64,000 nt of DNA from Karalla daura (GCA_029224185.1 CM055188.1:28895414-28959413), one strand, 5' to 3'. Shown: positions 1 through 17,495, counted from the stretch's first letter. The notes: a model not told the origin generated them from the letters alone. Translations and numbers: made by a program.

Positions 1-1982
1 ATGTTAAAAGTTTGAACAATCTAAAATGACGGTGAATGTCTTACTTTTTAGTGGTCAGTGGTGGCCATGCCACTGGTTCTGATCCCGTTGAGTTCTGTCT
101 TGTACTGTAAGAATACCTGTCATAAATGTTATGTTCATATGGGTTTTGCCTGACAGTTATTATTAAAAAGACATTGAAAATTTGCAAAGTTTCCTTGCCT
201 TCATTTGGGCCGTTGTGTGCGCTGGAGGAGGAGGAGGAGGAGGAGAGTGTTGGCAATCAACACGTCGAGCCTCACGAGAGAAACGGATACAGCGAAGTGG
301 AACTGAAATAATCCACAGGATTAGCAGATGGATACAGAGTTGATCTAAAAACCTCTGATTAATTATATTTCTCTAATGCTGCCTTTAGATCTGCAGGGTG
401 GAGTAAATGTAATCTGCTCCAGAAAGAGATGCTTCTGATGAGAGGGCATTAAATGTAAATCTCTGAAGATTATTTCTTTTCTTAGCAGTGAACTGGTCCC
501 GTCTCATTTCCTCTCTTCTTCCATCGATGAGCCATGATGAGCTTTTCACCCGTCCTCGAAATGTAAAAAAAATGAAACAACGTCCGATTGAAATCGTAGA
601 AACATCTGGAAAGCGTTGCGTAAATAAATCTCACAATGCAAAGAGTTTATTCTGTGTTTTCCAGGATATTTTTAGCCGGTCCCTGAAGATGCAGCATGTG
701 GAGAGTGTCTGGAAGGAAGTTATTATTATCTCTGTCCTCAGAATCAGCTGAAAACCCTCGACGGTTTCAGACCAGTCGCATCTGCATCGATCGAGATGGA
801 AACCTTTGAGAAACCGGTGAAATCTGAAATCCTTAAGAACGACTGAGCATGACCTCGATCCTATGCAATTAGCCCATAGGCCTAGCAGAGGCGTCGAGGA
901 GGCCACCGTCACTTCACTTAATCTGCTCTTTAAACATCTGGAGGGGAAGAGACACACATTCCAGACTTTTATGTATCGACTTCTCATCTGCTTATGACAC
1001 GGTCCAACCCCACGTTTTAACCCCGAGGCTCATAGAGCGTTTTAACTTATAATCTCGTGGGCCGGACTCTGGAGTTTTCAACCAACAGGACACAAAATGT
1101 GACAGTGAATAGAGTCCTCTCTCTCCTTGTACTGGCCCCCCACAAATATTTGTGCTTTCTCCTCTCCTCTTCATCCTCTATACCTCTCTCTATATATATA
1201 GAATACAGACAACACTGTTAGTATCACTGCTGGAATGAGACAAGGACCTGTTGTTACTAATCTTTATTTTAAACACTAAAGACATGATCTTTGACTTTGA
1301 CAAGTGGTACCCATGATGAGTCCAGACCTGAGCCTCAGGTCTGGAATCTGTGGGATGTTCTGGAGAAGGCTTTAGGCAGCTGTCAGACTCTCCATCATCA
1401 ATATGAAGTCTTGGTAAAAAAAACTAAGAGATAGTTGATGGAGATAAATCCTGTGAGACTGCAGAAGCTTCTGGAAACAATGACACAGGGCTTGTGTGCA
1501 GTGGTCAAAGCTCAAGGCGGTTCAACAAAATATTAGAGTGTGTGACAACCTTTTTTTCGGGCCACGCTGTGTGTCTTGAAACTGCCATTGACAACGAATT
1601 GACCTTTGAGGGAAACTGTGAAGCGATGTGTAAAAAGACGCCGACGCATGTTCAGTCTGAGGAAACAATCTTTCCACATCGAGGGAACCGTGTTGACCTC
1701 ATTTTTTTTGTTGAATCTGTTTGTTCTCTTTCTGTCTCGTGTCATGGAGACAAAAACTGTGAAATGGTCGTTCAGAGGCCCGGTATCGTCCACCGTCCCT
1801 GAACACTAAACAGTTACAGAGGAGGAGTTTCAGCTGCTCCAGGGCTCCAGGTACCAGGCTACAAAACTATGGGTTTTGCTAACTAACTTACCCCTGAGCT
1901 CTTTATATGTACATCCTGCTACATGTTTGTTGGATGTCATAGATGGAAATGTTAAAGCTGATTCACTGCAAACAAAATTTAC
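1..1982. other. Non-coding left flank, no gene recognised
   Basis: I see no recognisable exon or known protein similarity in this stretch. It contains only short open frames, a short (GGA)n run near 225-245 and a short TA run near 1190. It lies downstream of the tmcc2-like gene. The neighbouring gene is expected further left. Confidence 0.5.
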
Positions 1983-2193
1983 CTGAGGGTGCGAATAAAG
2001 CGACCTTTGACCTTTGACCTCGTTCTGCGGGTGAAGCATGACACTCTTGTTTTCGAAGCGGGGAATGTTTACAGTCTCTGAGATGAAATGATCTGACATC
2101 TCGGGCTCAGGGGCAGCGATGTCCTCGATCGGAGGCTCTGTGGTTAAATCCCAGCCTGCATCGCTGGAGAAGAGGCTGAGCTCCAAACTGGCC
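1983..2193 (-). CDS. Candidate orphan coding exon, product unknown
   Basis: On the minus strand a 211-base segment is open for 70 codons. It is bounded by an AG acceptor (ATTAG, 2194-2198) and a GTAAAT donor (1977-1982). The predicted residues are acidic and of ordinary protein composition (for example SSDAGWDLTTEPPIEDIAAP, then EPEMSDHFISETVNIPRFE), with no low-complexity bias. I do not recognise the family. It lies about 0.7 kb past the proposed poly(A) signal of the tmcc2-like gene, so it would belong to a separate gene on the same strand. No partner exon was identified on either side, so this may be a chance open frame. Confidence 0.3.
2008..2020 (-). promoter_or_regulatory. DR1 nuclear-receptor half-site repeat
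   Basis: The plus strand reads TGACCTTTGACCT, which on the minus strand is two AGGTCA half-sites spaced by one base (DR1). The half-site pattern extends one further 7-base period to the left, from 2001. DR1 elements bind RXR heterodimers, HNF4 and COUP-TF. It overlaps the candidate exon at 1983-2193, so either the exon or the element may be coincidental. Confidence 0.3.
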
Positions 2194-2857
2194 CTAATGC
2201 TGCGTCATATGCATGCGCACAGCTTAGAAATCCCGGCTGAGCAGACTATGAAGTGCTTTGAGGTGTTATGACAACTAGAATAGTGTTTTTGTCATTCATA
2301 ATCTTCTCTTTTTAACATGTAAACACTGCAGCCTAATGTACGAGGATGTGGTTTAGACTCTGACCCTAAGGGGCTGGTCCTACAGTATCTTAGGATGTTT
2401 TCAACAATAACTAAAAGTTGTACATTTAAATAATTTGCAGCATAATCATCTGGACGAATGTGAGTTAATTTAGCACTCAAACCCTCCTGCTCCGAGACAC
2501 CAGAGGTGCTCACCATGCCACCGTGTAATCTTTGTAATTGTACAAGTTAATTTTAAGCTACATAACGATTGTCTGACTCGTGTTGCTTGTTTTATTCATC
2601 ATCGGTTGTTAACTTAATGGTGTTAAGTGTGCATAAAACATTCATAAAGGGATAATGAGGTGAAACGAAAGGTTTAAGTACAAGTATAATATTTCCTAAA
2701 GCTTTATAGAGCGGCTGCAAATGAAAACAAGTATTGGGATGTTCAAGCTTGAGTCCAGATGGAAGATTCGCCATCGTTCAATCTGAGGAACAACAAGTTC
2801 AGTCTCAGCAAAAGTTTAATTAAGATGTATTCAAGGTCACTCTAATATATGAAATCA

Positions 2858-3639
2858 TTTATTTCTTACATCATTTAATAAAACAGCAATAATTGTTTTT
2901 TGCAAACTGGATATAAACATAGATACAATTTGACATGCCAGTTAATTTGACACTGTGGATTGAAGCAGTCCTACAACAGTGGTTATGAACAGACAAAACA
3001 GATTTTACATAATTGTATTATTATGGTGTGTTTGTAGAAGATATCAACCTTTTTTTCTTAAATAGTTCATTCAACTTCAAGGAGAAAAAAAAACAATGTT
3101 GTGAAACAATGTGAAACAAACTGGGAATGTCAAGATGTCTGCACTGTATTTCCGACAACAAAATGGCAGTAATAGAAGATTCATTTAGTCATTAATGAAA
3201 TGTTGACTCATGCCAGCTAGATGCATCTTAGTGCACATATGTGGACATGCATGAGCACATAACATTCATGGAAGAAAAAACCTTAGTGTCCTTAGCTTCA
3301 ACATGAAGGTTACAGCGAACCCAATCAGCTTTTTAGAAGTCGTCTTAAGTTGCTCTAGTCTCACGAACATTTAGAAAACAACGATCCCGAGATTCCTTCC
3401 GAATGTCAACTCCGTCTTTTTTGGCGACAGCGCTGCAGAAGATGATTGGCCATCGACGCCATCAGATTGGGGTGAGATGAGATGACGTTTTTCAGAAAAT
3501 TGCATTCCCCTACAACACCTCCTTGACTAAAAATCGTCACGTTTTGTCTCCAGATGTTTATCTTAAAAGTGGACCGAGGCTCTCTTTTCTCCCTCCCTCC
3601 CTCGGAGGTGGGACCGGCCTCTCCGGACTCTGGGGAAGC
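2858..3639 (-). other. tmcc2: tmcc2 3' UTR and poly(A) signal
   Basis: Downstream of the tmcc2 stop codon on the minus strand the sequence is AT-rich and non-coding. AATAAA (plus-strand TTTATT at 2858-2863) is the best candidate polyadenylation signal, giving a 3' UTR of about 0.8 kb. The end point is inferred. Nothing else is seen between 2194 and 2857. Confidence 0.5.
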
Positions 3640-8205
<4,566 letters not shown>

Positions 8206-8401
8206 CTGAAGGAGGGGGAGGACGAGAACAACACTGGTCATCAGGGGTGTAGAGGCTACTGGCACTGCTGGTACTACGTCCTCAAAGAGAGGGAGGGTCC
8301 AGTATCCAAAAGAAGTTCATATCAGAAGCAGAATTAGTTTATTAATCCCCGGAAGGATTGTTTACAGTTGCTTCAGATAGACAGTTGTAGATATTCAACA
8401 G

Positions 8402-8706
8402 TAGAGCCCCAACAACTATTTGATTAATCGATTTCAAGAAACCAAGTAAAAATCCTCTGATCTCAGCTTCAAAAAACTTGAATATTTTCTGGTTTCTTAA
8501 ATCATCAAGGACAGGAAATCGAAGAAATAAAAAAGACCATTGAAAGTCATTAAAAGCTGAGAGTTTAGCTTTTGTGGAACAGGCATTAACAACTGTGCAC
8601 AGTTTAAGCATCATTTTATAACCCAAACAACTAGTCAATTAATTGAGAAATCGGAATTAATCAACAGTTTAATCGACTACAAAACTAATAACTTGTTGCG
8701 GCCCTA
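8402..8706. repeat. MITE-like element with TAGGGCTGCAAC-type ends
   Basis: The segment begins AGAGCCCCAACAACTATTTG and ends GTTGCGGCCCTAA, so its ends are inverted and degenerate. It contains ATTAATCGATT near the left end and TTTAATCGACTA near the right end. This is the layout of a very common fish non-autonomous DNA element. It lies upstream of the tmcc2 exon at 7798-8205. The identification is by eye. Confidence 0.6.
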
Positions 8707-9621
8707 ATGAATAGAACAATATAGTAAAACTTTCGATAAATAATAGTTTAACAGAATGAAATAAATAACACAGTAATGATGGTGAATGTTCGCTCATAAG
8801 GAAGAGTTGAACTGAACTGAAGTTGCTCTCATGTGTCATTGTTGAAGACGCTTTTTAACTTTCCTAAGATCTTTCTCTCGGTCTCCGGCCCTTCGGATCA
8901 CTTTGTCGAGTCTGTTGGCACCTGCCGCCCTAAACCTCATAGACGACAACACCGGCCACCACGGACTCATAAAACATCCTCAGTGAGGATATAAAACATT
9001 GAGTCACTGGTGAAAAGTACCAGTGACCACAAACTAGAATGGATCCGCCCTGATTAGAAGTAGTTATAGTTCTGCAGGTATGTACTTTTCAGGTAATTCT
9101 GAATACGATGTACTTTGAATAGCTATATCGTAGACAAACTTACACTTTTGACACTTAAAGACTGTGTGAGAGACAGGCCGTGGAGAACATACAGAAATAA
9201 TACGAAAAGTTCAACGTGTATGCAAATTAACGTCGACAAAGGTACATAACTAACAAAAACATGCCTACGATTATAACAAATACTATTTATGTGTTGTATG
9301 TGACTGAGATGAACTCAGTAGTTTCCCTCACTTCTGCCATCACAGTCTTAACATGCACTGCCACGCAGCAGCTCACTGTGCATCACCTTGGATGCACCCT
9401 GGAGACAAATACAGTTCTTGGAATTGATCTGAATTTTCCACAGGGTCATAGACATCCAACCTCCCACTACAGTTTTCATACAAACACGTCCTTGAATCAA
9501 AAGGCCGTGGTGATAAAATCAGAACATCTTCTGTTCCCCTTGAGACAAGGCTTCTGCAGCTGGTGTTTTCAAGGATAGGGACTATCTGGCTTGAAAACAC
9601 CTTACAGCCTATCTTGACCCC

Positions 9622-9659
<38 letters not shown>

Positions 9660-11200
9660 ATGTTGAGTCCAGGGGAAAAATTCTTCTCACTAAAAAACTC
9701 GTCTACGGGACAAGAGGCAATAACAACATTATCAGAGCAGCTCTTGTTTGCTTGAGTGTCGTAGTGACCTCAAGGCCAAGCCTGACCCTCACATGTGCCA
9801 ACGTGAGACATGCAGAGCTACGGACAAATACATTACATTACATTAGTCTACAATCACCATCATCATCATCATTGTGCATAGTTTGCTAAAAAAAAAAAAG
9901 CTTCCTGCCTGGGAAATCATTAAGGGAACTCTGAAACTCACAGTTTACTTCTATTTAAGTCCGCCGCGGTCTTGCCTCTGTGGTAATGCCCTTAATTGAT
10001 TTGTTGGAGGCATCAGAGAGCACACAGAAAGGCCATCATGCATTAATTAGATGATACATAATTACACAGCTTCCTGGCCTGCACAGACTCACACCACATT
10101 CCACGGACCATGGTGCACTGCAGGTACATGGAGGGGCAAACACACACTCACACACACGTATGCACACACAGCATGGTGCACCTAAAACTAGAGTACTGTG
10201 TGTATGTGTGACAGCGATGAAACGATGGTGATGGTCTCTTCATTGTCTCATCTGTCTGGATCGTTCTGTCTCGTTCTGGTTTTAAACCAGTCTGTTTGCA
10301 TTTGCAGGTTGTAAACAATGAACCTTGCTGGTGCATGGGGACGGGAGCGGGGATGGGGGGGTGGGGGGGATCCCCTTCCGATGGTCAGTAAACTAAATCT
10401 AGCCTACATGAGTGGCTTGGCAGATGGGGGGATTGTTAATAACCCCTCGGCCTGACGTCAAAACAGTGTAATCAGACCCTGCAAACACGAGCCCAGACGC
10501 ACACATGACACCAAACGTCTCGTGGGATTGCTCTAATTTCTCCAGGCGATGATTTGGATGCAATTATTCTATGTATTTCTTTATTTTATCGCTACACCCG
10601 ATCTGTGATACCTATGCAACTTATATACATTCATATGTTATGATAAAAAAAAAATAAGGTTACAATTACACTGTGTAGCAGAATGGTAGCAGATGCCTGC
10701 AGTCCTGGAGCTTAATCCTTATCTCTTCAGAGAAAGTGAGACGCTTATGCAGCAGCTAAGCGATGGCTCATACGTGGAGGCGATGCACATATGGATGAAA
10801 AATAAGAGAAATAAAAACAACAACAGCAACAACAGCCACCACACGGCACAGGGGCTCAGAAATCTGAGCGGTGAACGTCACCAAAAAAACACAGACTCAA
10901 AGAGACTCTGGGCTGGGATGAGGATGAGGATGTCAGGTTTCTATGGCGTGAAAATAAATAAAGAACTATGAGGACAGGGTGATGGTGTGTATGCGCGTGC
11001 GAGTGTGTGTGTGTGTGTGTGTGAGTGTGAATGTGTGTTTGCGTGGATGATGCCTTCCTCAGTCGGCAGGAGACGCACTGTGACATGAAGAGATGGATGC
11101 GAACACATGAGGACGAGACACAAGCAGCACAGAGAGAAATTAAATCAGAAACGTTACCATTACTGCTTTAATCCAATTTTTGCAGTGCCATTGCAAGTCT
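8707..11200. other. Non-coding region, no gene recognised
   Basis: No convincing exon was found. The stretch contains a (TG)n array at 9624-9659, CA-rich DNA at 10138-10170 and a (TG)n run at about 11003-11036. Missing 5' exons or an intron of the tmcc2-like gene could lie here, but I could not identify them. Confidence 0.5.
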
Positions 11201-11214
11201 GTGTTCAAGGCCCA

Positions 11215-11772
11215 TCCTCCTCCTCCTCCTCCTCCTCCTCCCTCCTCCTCCTCCTCCTCCCTCCTCCCCCCCTGTGCTCACAGAGGAGGAGCCCCCCTCC
11301 TCAAATATCTGTCCCCTCAGCAGCCGTCTGTCTGGCTGGCTCGGCCCCTCTCTGGATCCTAACGCTCCATTGTTAATACCTTCGATATCTGCAGTCTCCC
11401 ACTCCCTCTCTCTCTCCTCTTATCTCTCTCTGATCTCTCTCTCCTGCTCCCTCCAACTCTCTCTCTCTCTCTCCCTCTCTTTCCTGTCTCTCTCCTTTGT
11501 GTCATATGCTCCCTCCGCCTCCCGCCGCTCTCTCTCTCTCTCTCTCTCTCTCCCTCTCTCTCTCGTCCTGACCTATAATGGATGTGGGAGCTAGGGGACA
11601 GATGATGGAGGGAATGGGCGGAGGAGGGGGATGGGAGAGCACAGCGCAGGCGTGCAGGTGCCTCAGAGGAGAGGGAGGGAGGGAGGGAGGGAGGACACAG
11701 CAGGGCCTGTGGCAGGGCTTTTTCATACCCCCCTCCCCTTCCCAATACACACACACACACACACACACACCA
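11215..11772. repeat. CTC/CT-rich polypyrimidine block with (GGGA)n and (CA)n
   Basis: A (CTC)n tract at 11215-11275 is followed by CT-rich DNA at 11396-11568, a (GAGG)n tract at 11668-11695 and (CA)n at 11747-11771. On the minus strand this is a long GA-rich tract, the kind often found in 5' UTRs or promoters. It could mark an upstream promoter of tmcc2, but there is no direct evidence. Confidence 0.75.
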
Positions 11773-11799
11773 TGTGGTGCTGAGGATGACGAGGGGCTG

Positions 11800-12668
11800 C
11801 AGTGACACAGTGTCTGTCTGGCTGTGACTCAACTTGTGTCAGCAGAGTTGTAATAATAAATTTGCAGAATAACCGTGATCAAAAATGTTTCACCTGTGAG
11901 AAAATTTTCCATAAGTTTACGTGTCACACATTGTCATTCAATCATATTGGAACTGATGTAGGGTTTTTGAGATTTCAGATTTTTTTTTTTTACTGTTATT
12001 AGAGTATCTTAGAGAATCTTAAAGTGAAAGACCTAATCTATCTAAAGTGAATGTGCACTGAACACTGCACAGTTACACAGAGACCAGCATATAAATAATA
12101 GACATGGGTTGGTGCATGTCCACATTTACAGCATGATGTAGTATCATGTATGATGTAGTACAGCATGATGTAGTACAACATGTTGTATTTGTAACTGTGC
12201 CCTAAATATCATCTGTACCCTGTGCTTTAGTATTTCTGTGATTTGTAACTGCACGTGTCAAACACTTCATGTAAAATGTCTTAAATTGTAATTCCAGATA
12301 AATAAAATAAATAAATCACACATTATTAACAGTATTATAATTGTTGTTGTTTATTGAGAGCAAACATCCAAACTAAATCACAACAGAGACCTTGGTTTAG
12401 CAATAAATAACGCTCTACTTTCTTCAGACTACCAAGGGAAATTACACAGATGGAGATACTTTATGGATCCCGAAGGAAATTAAAGAATAGAATAGAATAG
12501 AATTGAATTGAATGATTTTATTGTAATTGTATAACTAGGCAAACTGCAAGTACAATGCAATTACAGGCCACTATCAAAGTGGTGTTTGGTCCTAATATAT
12601 AAGTCTCAAATGAATACTATATATATATGTGTGTGTGTCTATATACAGTATATACAGTATACATACAG

Positions 12669-12728
<60 letters not shown>

Positions 12729-13913
12729 CACACACGCACATATATATGCAAGACGTCATATGATGAACTGACATGATCTTATCGGATGAGGGTGAAATTA
12801 TTGCACATGTCAGATTATTGCATGCAAAATAAAAATAGATGCTTTCTTGTTATTGTGTGTGAGTGTGGTTACCTAAATTCTAGTACAAGCGCAGAACTTA
12901 AGCACTAGTTGTGTGTAAGTGAATGCTCTCTGAAGAGTAATGTCTTCAAGAGCATCTTGCACATGTAGAGGGACGCCCCCTGCCCTGACAAACAGCAGGC
13001 TGGCCTGCTGGGTTAGGTACAGCCTGTTTTTTCCAATGTTGATTAGCACAAAGTGGCATGGCCATGGCACTTTTCTTGCAGCTTTAGTAGGTGTTAGAGA
13101 TAAGGAAGTGATTTTGATGCGGGCACACACAAGATGTCTGGCCAGACCCTAAGGTCCTTGTAAAACCCCAGTTTGCAATAACAGAGAGAGGGTTCGATAT
13201 TAGGTTTTTGTGGTTGTCCTTAATCAGGAGGGTGTTTGTATGAATGCTGCAGACAAAACTGTCAGTCACTGGATATTATATACCGTTTGGATAGTATTGA
13301 GGTGCCAGTGACTCTGTTGCTACTTTTATACACATATTACATGTACATTTCCATTCAACTTAACAATTCTTTATTGATTTATAACCTATTTTGACAACAC
13401 TTCTTGACAATTTGCCGACCCTTGTGGGTACAGTTTGCTTCCTTTTTGTTTGTTGATTTCTAACTGGCAATCACTTCCTGGACTCGTGTGGCATCCAGAC
13501 TTCTCTGATCAAAATCAGTCATCATACAGAATGGACAGAAAGTTCAGTTTGTTGTTATTATTATACCACCTCAAAAACTGATGACGTGGAAATCCAAGAC
13601 ACCGTCTTTCACACTCAATGCCAGACGCCAGATATCATTTTCAAAACTGGAGAATTTCAAATGCTGAGAGATGAGACGTCTACTTTTGTTTGTTTTTTGA
13701 GGGAGCCTTTAATTTCATGATCAGATAGCCATAGGAAGATTGGAGACAACACACAGCAAAAGGACGTACAGGTCGGGATTCAAATCCGGGTTACTGCAGG
13801 ACTCTTATTTGTAATGCCATCTTGGGTCTTTCTTCCGATATTTATCAATCTATCCCTGGGAGTCTGTAACCACAGTGAATGCCATGTGCCCTTGTGATCA
13901 CATATATTCCCTT
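11800..13913. other. Non-coding region with a TA/TG compound microsatellite
   Basis: No gene is recognised. A compound (TA)n(TG)n array spans about 12615-12750. A LINE-tail-like fragment ('ggatcccgaaggaaatta') lies at 12465-12482, followed by an AATAG/AATTG repeat. The open frames at 12873-13152 do not match a protein I know. Confidence 0.5.
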
Positions 13914-14282
13914 GACATTAAAGTTGCACAAATGATTTCCCCTTCTAAATGCCACATTGCAGCAAAACTCGTAAACACAATATTGAGTTTTAATGAGAAA
14001 ATGCCTTCGTGAAATAACTATCTGTTCACATATTGTTCTCTTGTTCTCTTTCTCTATATCCACACACGTCACTGACAGACACTCACAATTCAAGCCCTGA
14101 AGATGAAAAATAAATGTCCCTGGGGAAGCAAACTAATCTTTTTCCAATCATTCATATCATAAAATGCACCTGTGCCTCTCTGGAAATGCATCTCTTGAAA
14201 TGTTTTGAAAGAACAGAGATGATTGATCCTGGTGACCTGCACATTCTCCAAAATGGATAGAAGTTGGTAGGTATGTCCATCA
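13914..14282 (+). repeat. Duplicated 370-bp segment, copy 1
   Basis: This segment and 15105-15468 are the same sequence at roughly 85-90% identity by eye. Both run from GACATTAAAGTTG to GGTAGGTATGTCCATCA in the same orientation. Shared text includes GGGGAAGCAAACTAATCTTT. They may be a local tandem duplication or two insertions of one element. Confidence 0.85.
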
Positions 14283-14990
14283 TGGACATTGAGCAAAATT
14301 AGCCCCATCTAACGGTGAAATTGTGTATTGCATTGAAAAGAATAGCGCTCTCTAGCGCCCATTAGAGTCAGAGAGTGTTAAAAGTGGTGGGGACAACCAG
14401 GGGTGATGTAGCGGGTGACATTCAACCATTTATAAACATTTGTCTCAATCTGTATTTAAGACACTGGTGTAATCCTCAGATTATCCATCGGTACCTGAAC
14501 GCACCTTGCATGACAGCAACTTTAGTTCTTTATTAAGTTGGTTAATAGGTAATCAACATTGTAAAAGGGGGGGCAAAATATGTAATGACAAGCATGGTGG
14601 GGACGTTTGTCATTACACATTGCAACTACAGTAGCCAGTGAGTACCAAAAAGCCTCTCTATGATTTCCCCTACCAGTGTCTCTGCACATTTGTGCTATTT
14701 GTCCCTTGCTGGCAGCTGTAGTTTCAAGATGGCGGACTATCACAGTGCTGCCCTGCAAGTTCACCGTCAGTTTCATAAATAAATCTAAAGTTCTTTGTTA
14801 ACGAGAATATGTCAGATTATTAGAGGTCATAATACACCGATGATAATCAGTCAAAGTTATCATTATTGTCAAATGTACAAAGTACAGATGAAATTGCTGT
14901 CCTCTCTCTGTCATGCAGTGTAACATACAATAAACAAGATACAGAATAATTATGTATAGAAATAGAAATAGAAATAGAAAATAATGCAAG

Positions 14991-14994
<4 letters not shown>

Positions 14995-15045
<51 letters not shown>
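14995..15045. repeat. (CA)n microsatellite
   Basis: A 51-base CA array is preceded by a short AAATAG repeat at 14957-14980. It sits just left of the second copy of the duplicated segment. Confidence 0.97.
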
Positions 15046-15050
<5 letters not shown>

Positions 15051-15104
15051 GCCGGTATCAAATTTGGGAAATAAAAAACAGAATATTAGACATTGTCCCT
15101 TTAA

Positions 15105-15468
15105 GACATTAAAGTTGTACAAATAATGCCTCCTACAAAATGTTGCATTCAGGCAAGACTCATACACACGCTATTGAGTTTTAATGAGAAAATACCTTAG
15201 TGAAATACCTATCTGTTCACATATTGTTCACTGGTCTCTGTCTCTATATCCATACACGTCACTCTGACAGACACTCACAATTCAAGCACTAAAGACGGAA
15301 AATAAATGTCCCTGGGGAAGCAAACTAATCTTTTTCCAATCATTCATTTCATAAAATGCACCTGTGTCTCTCTGTATCTCTTGAAATGTTTTGTCAGAAC
15401 AGAGATAATTGACCCTGGTGACCTGCACATTCTCCAAATTGGATAAAAGTTGGTAGGTATGTCCATCA
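15105..15468 (+). repeat. Duplicated 370-bp segment, copy 2
   Basis: This is the second copy of the segment at 13914-14282, in the same orientation and about 1.2 kb away. The flanks differ: copy 1 is followed by ATGGACATTGAGC and copy 2 by GACCAAGCTCTAC. The duplicated unit therefore has defined ends, as a mobile element would. Confidence 0.85.
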
Positions 15469-15930
15469 GACCAAGCTCTACAAAGAACTCAGTTGGACCC
15501 ATGAGCTAAACCCATCCATCATGAATGATCTGACTGTTGTACATCTGCAACCTTCCCCTACACTTTCTATGCAGTTGATTTGATCAATAATAAACATTCT
15601 AGTCATCTTTGTCTTCCTACTTCATTCTTTTTACAGTTATAATTGGGGGTCAGTTGTCTGGAATATGATTCCCCAAACAAAATATGACAATCAAATCAAC
15701 ACAGCTTTTGATTACACAGTGTTGATAAATGAATGAGCAGGATAGGACTATAATCTGTGTCTAAGACAGAGCATTGTTAACACCATGTTAAATTAAATTC
15801 AAATCCAATTTTAAAATAAAAAAAGGTTAAATCAACTTAGAGCAGCATTATAAGTGGAATATAATGGAATCACTAAAATGTCCTTGCATCCATTATCTTG
15901 AATAGTGTCACATGGCCTGCTAAAGCCTAT

Positions 15931-16120
15931 AGAGCAGGGGTACCCATTCTTATTCCTCATCAGCCTCTGTCCTGCATGTTTTAGATGTTCCCTGCTCCAA
16001 CATACCCGATTCAAATGAATGCCTTGTAGCAGAACTCGATTGGTTGTTTCAATCAGCTACGTTGGAGCATGAAACAACACAAGCAGGACAGGGGCTCATG
16101 AACAGGAATGAGCACCTCTG
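15931..16120. repeat. Palindromic dispersed repeat
   Basis: The left half contains CCTGCATGTTTTAGATGTTC and GATTCAAATGAATGCC. The right half contains AATCAGCTACGTTGGAGCAT and ends in GCAGGACAGGGGCTCATGAA, so the two halves are imperfect inverted copies. This is a repeat type I know from many fish genomes. A half copy lies at 17990-18105 in the first intron of the cdkn1d-like gene. Confidence 0.65.
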
Positions 16121-16554
16121 ATGTAGAGTAACTAGAGTCTATATCAGAGTGATAAAGAGTGGCCACACAAAGGGCTAAGACAGGGAAGACAACCTGGTCA
16201 CAGGCCAAACATCCCATTCACTCTCATATCTAAGAGCCATTTAAAGTCTCCAAGTCGAAGAAGACAAGAGAACATTCAGAGTCCAAACTAAAAGGCCCAG
16301 TCTGCAACCTTAGAATGAGAAGACCATGCTAGTCACTGGTACTAGAAATAGTACCAACTATTTCCCCTCTTTCACACCTAATGAGTACTTGACTACAACC
16401 AATGCAAAATCTTCCACTAAAATAGTGAAAAGTTTCTCTTCTATACAGAGAAATGGCTGACATGCTTCTTTAAAAAGGTGAGGAACAAACAACCCTTTAA
16501 AGACTCAAAGATACAAACAAGGCAGACAAAGAGGAAATTTCTTTTAAACGTTGC

Positions 16555-17386
16555 TTTATTTTTTTTGCACCCCACACAAAGGACAGCGCACAGATCTTTA
16601 CAAACAGAAGTGCATTCATTGCTCAGTGTAATGCTGTTACATGCTTAACTTCCTATCTGCATCAGTGAACATTTCTAAGCCGCCAGTTTGTAAGGATTAC
16701 CAACAGTGACCTTGTTTGACACCCATTCAGATTACCCATTGCAGCAGGATTTGCCACATGGATATAAATAAGTGTCATGAACAAGCATGGTTTCTTCTCC
16801 TGCGGCAGATGATACACAGTCTTAAAATGATGCAGATGAAGAATAGTTAACATTGAAGTGCTTAGCTTAGTAATACTTTAGTTTCTGAGAACGCCATCTT
16901 CTGACTGTCCTGTCTGGAGCTAAAAAGACTTTAACAAATGCTGCAAAGACACCTAGCTTTTTTTTCTAACAAGTACATGATGGCACAGAGAAAACATCAA
17001 ATGCTTTGCATACATTAAGAGAGCTTTTCAGTCATTCGGTCTTTTTTTTTTTTAAAAATCAGGCAGCAGTTTAGCGTCCCTATGACCTGAATGAGCACAA
17101 ATCCACTGATTCGAGATATTACCATTAAGCTTCTCTACTTCATTGCACCCCTCTAACCACTTGCGAGAAAAAAAGTGAAGCATAAAACACCCAAACCCCG
17201 TACAGAGTGAATCTAGAGCGCCAATTAATGAAACCTGTGAGGAGGACGTCTGGCTGATGTCTCTTGCTGCAGTGAGCCTGTGCAGACTGGTTTTCATGAG
17301 CAGAAAGGTGCCGCTGTGGTTCCAGGCTTGATCACCACCCGCGTAGTAAAACTGACATCACTCGCCAGACTTGCGTTGTTAGAAAA
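16555..17386 (-). other. cdkn1d-like vestigial exon 3 and 3' UTR
   Basis: Exon 3 begins at 17386 after the acceptor CCCCACAG. It aligns with the coding exon 3 of cdkn1a but lacks about 27 bases and has a stop codon two codons in. It is untranslated anyway, because the frame already stops in exon 2. The rest is 3' UTR, ending near the AATAAA signal (plus TTTATT, 16555-16560). Blocks at about 16607-16800, 16865-16930 and 17085-17290 match the cdkn1a 3' UTR at roughly 90% by eye. Confidence 0.75.
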
Positions 17387-17495
17387 CTGTGGGGAATACA
17401 GAAACAGATTTTTTCTCAGTACGGCACTGCTTCACCTTCACGAGTCAGAAAAGCACAAATTTACAACTTTGACTGGATGTTCTCGTACCTTAGGT

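Noticed and set aside
12873..13152. Overlapping open frames, one faintly like a HARBI1-type transposase start (DALEDITLQR)
   Set aside because: The match is too short and no catalytic region or terminal repeats follow.
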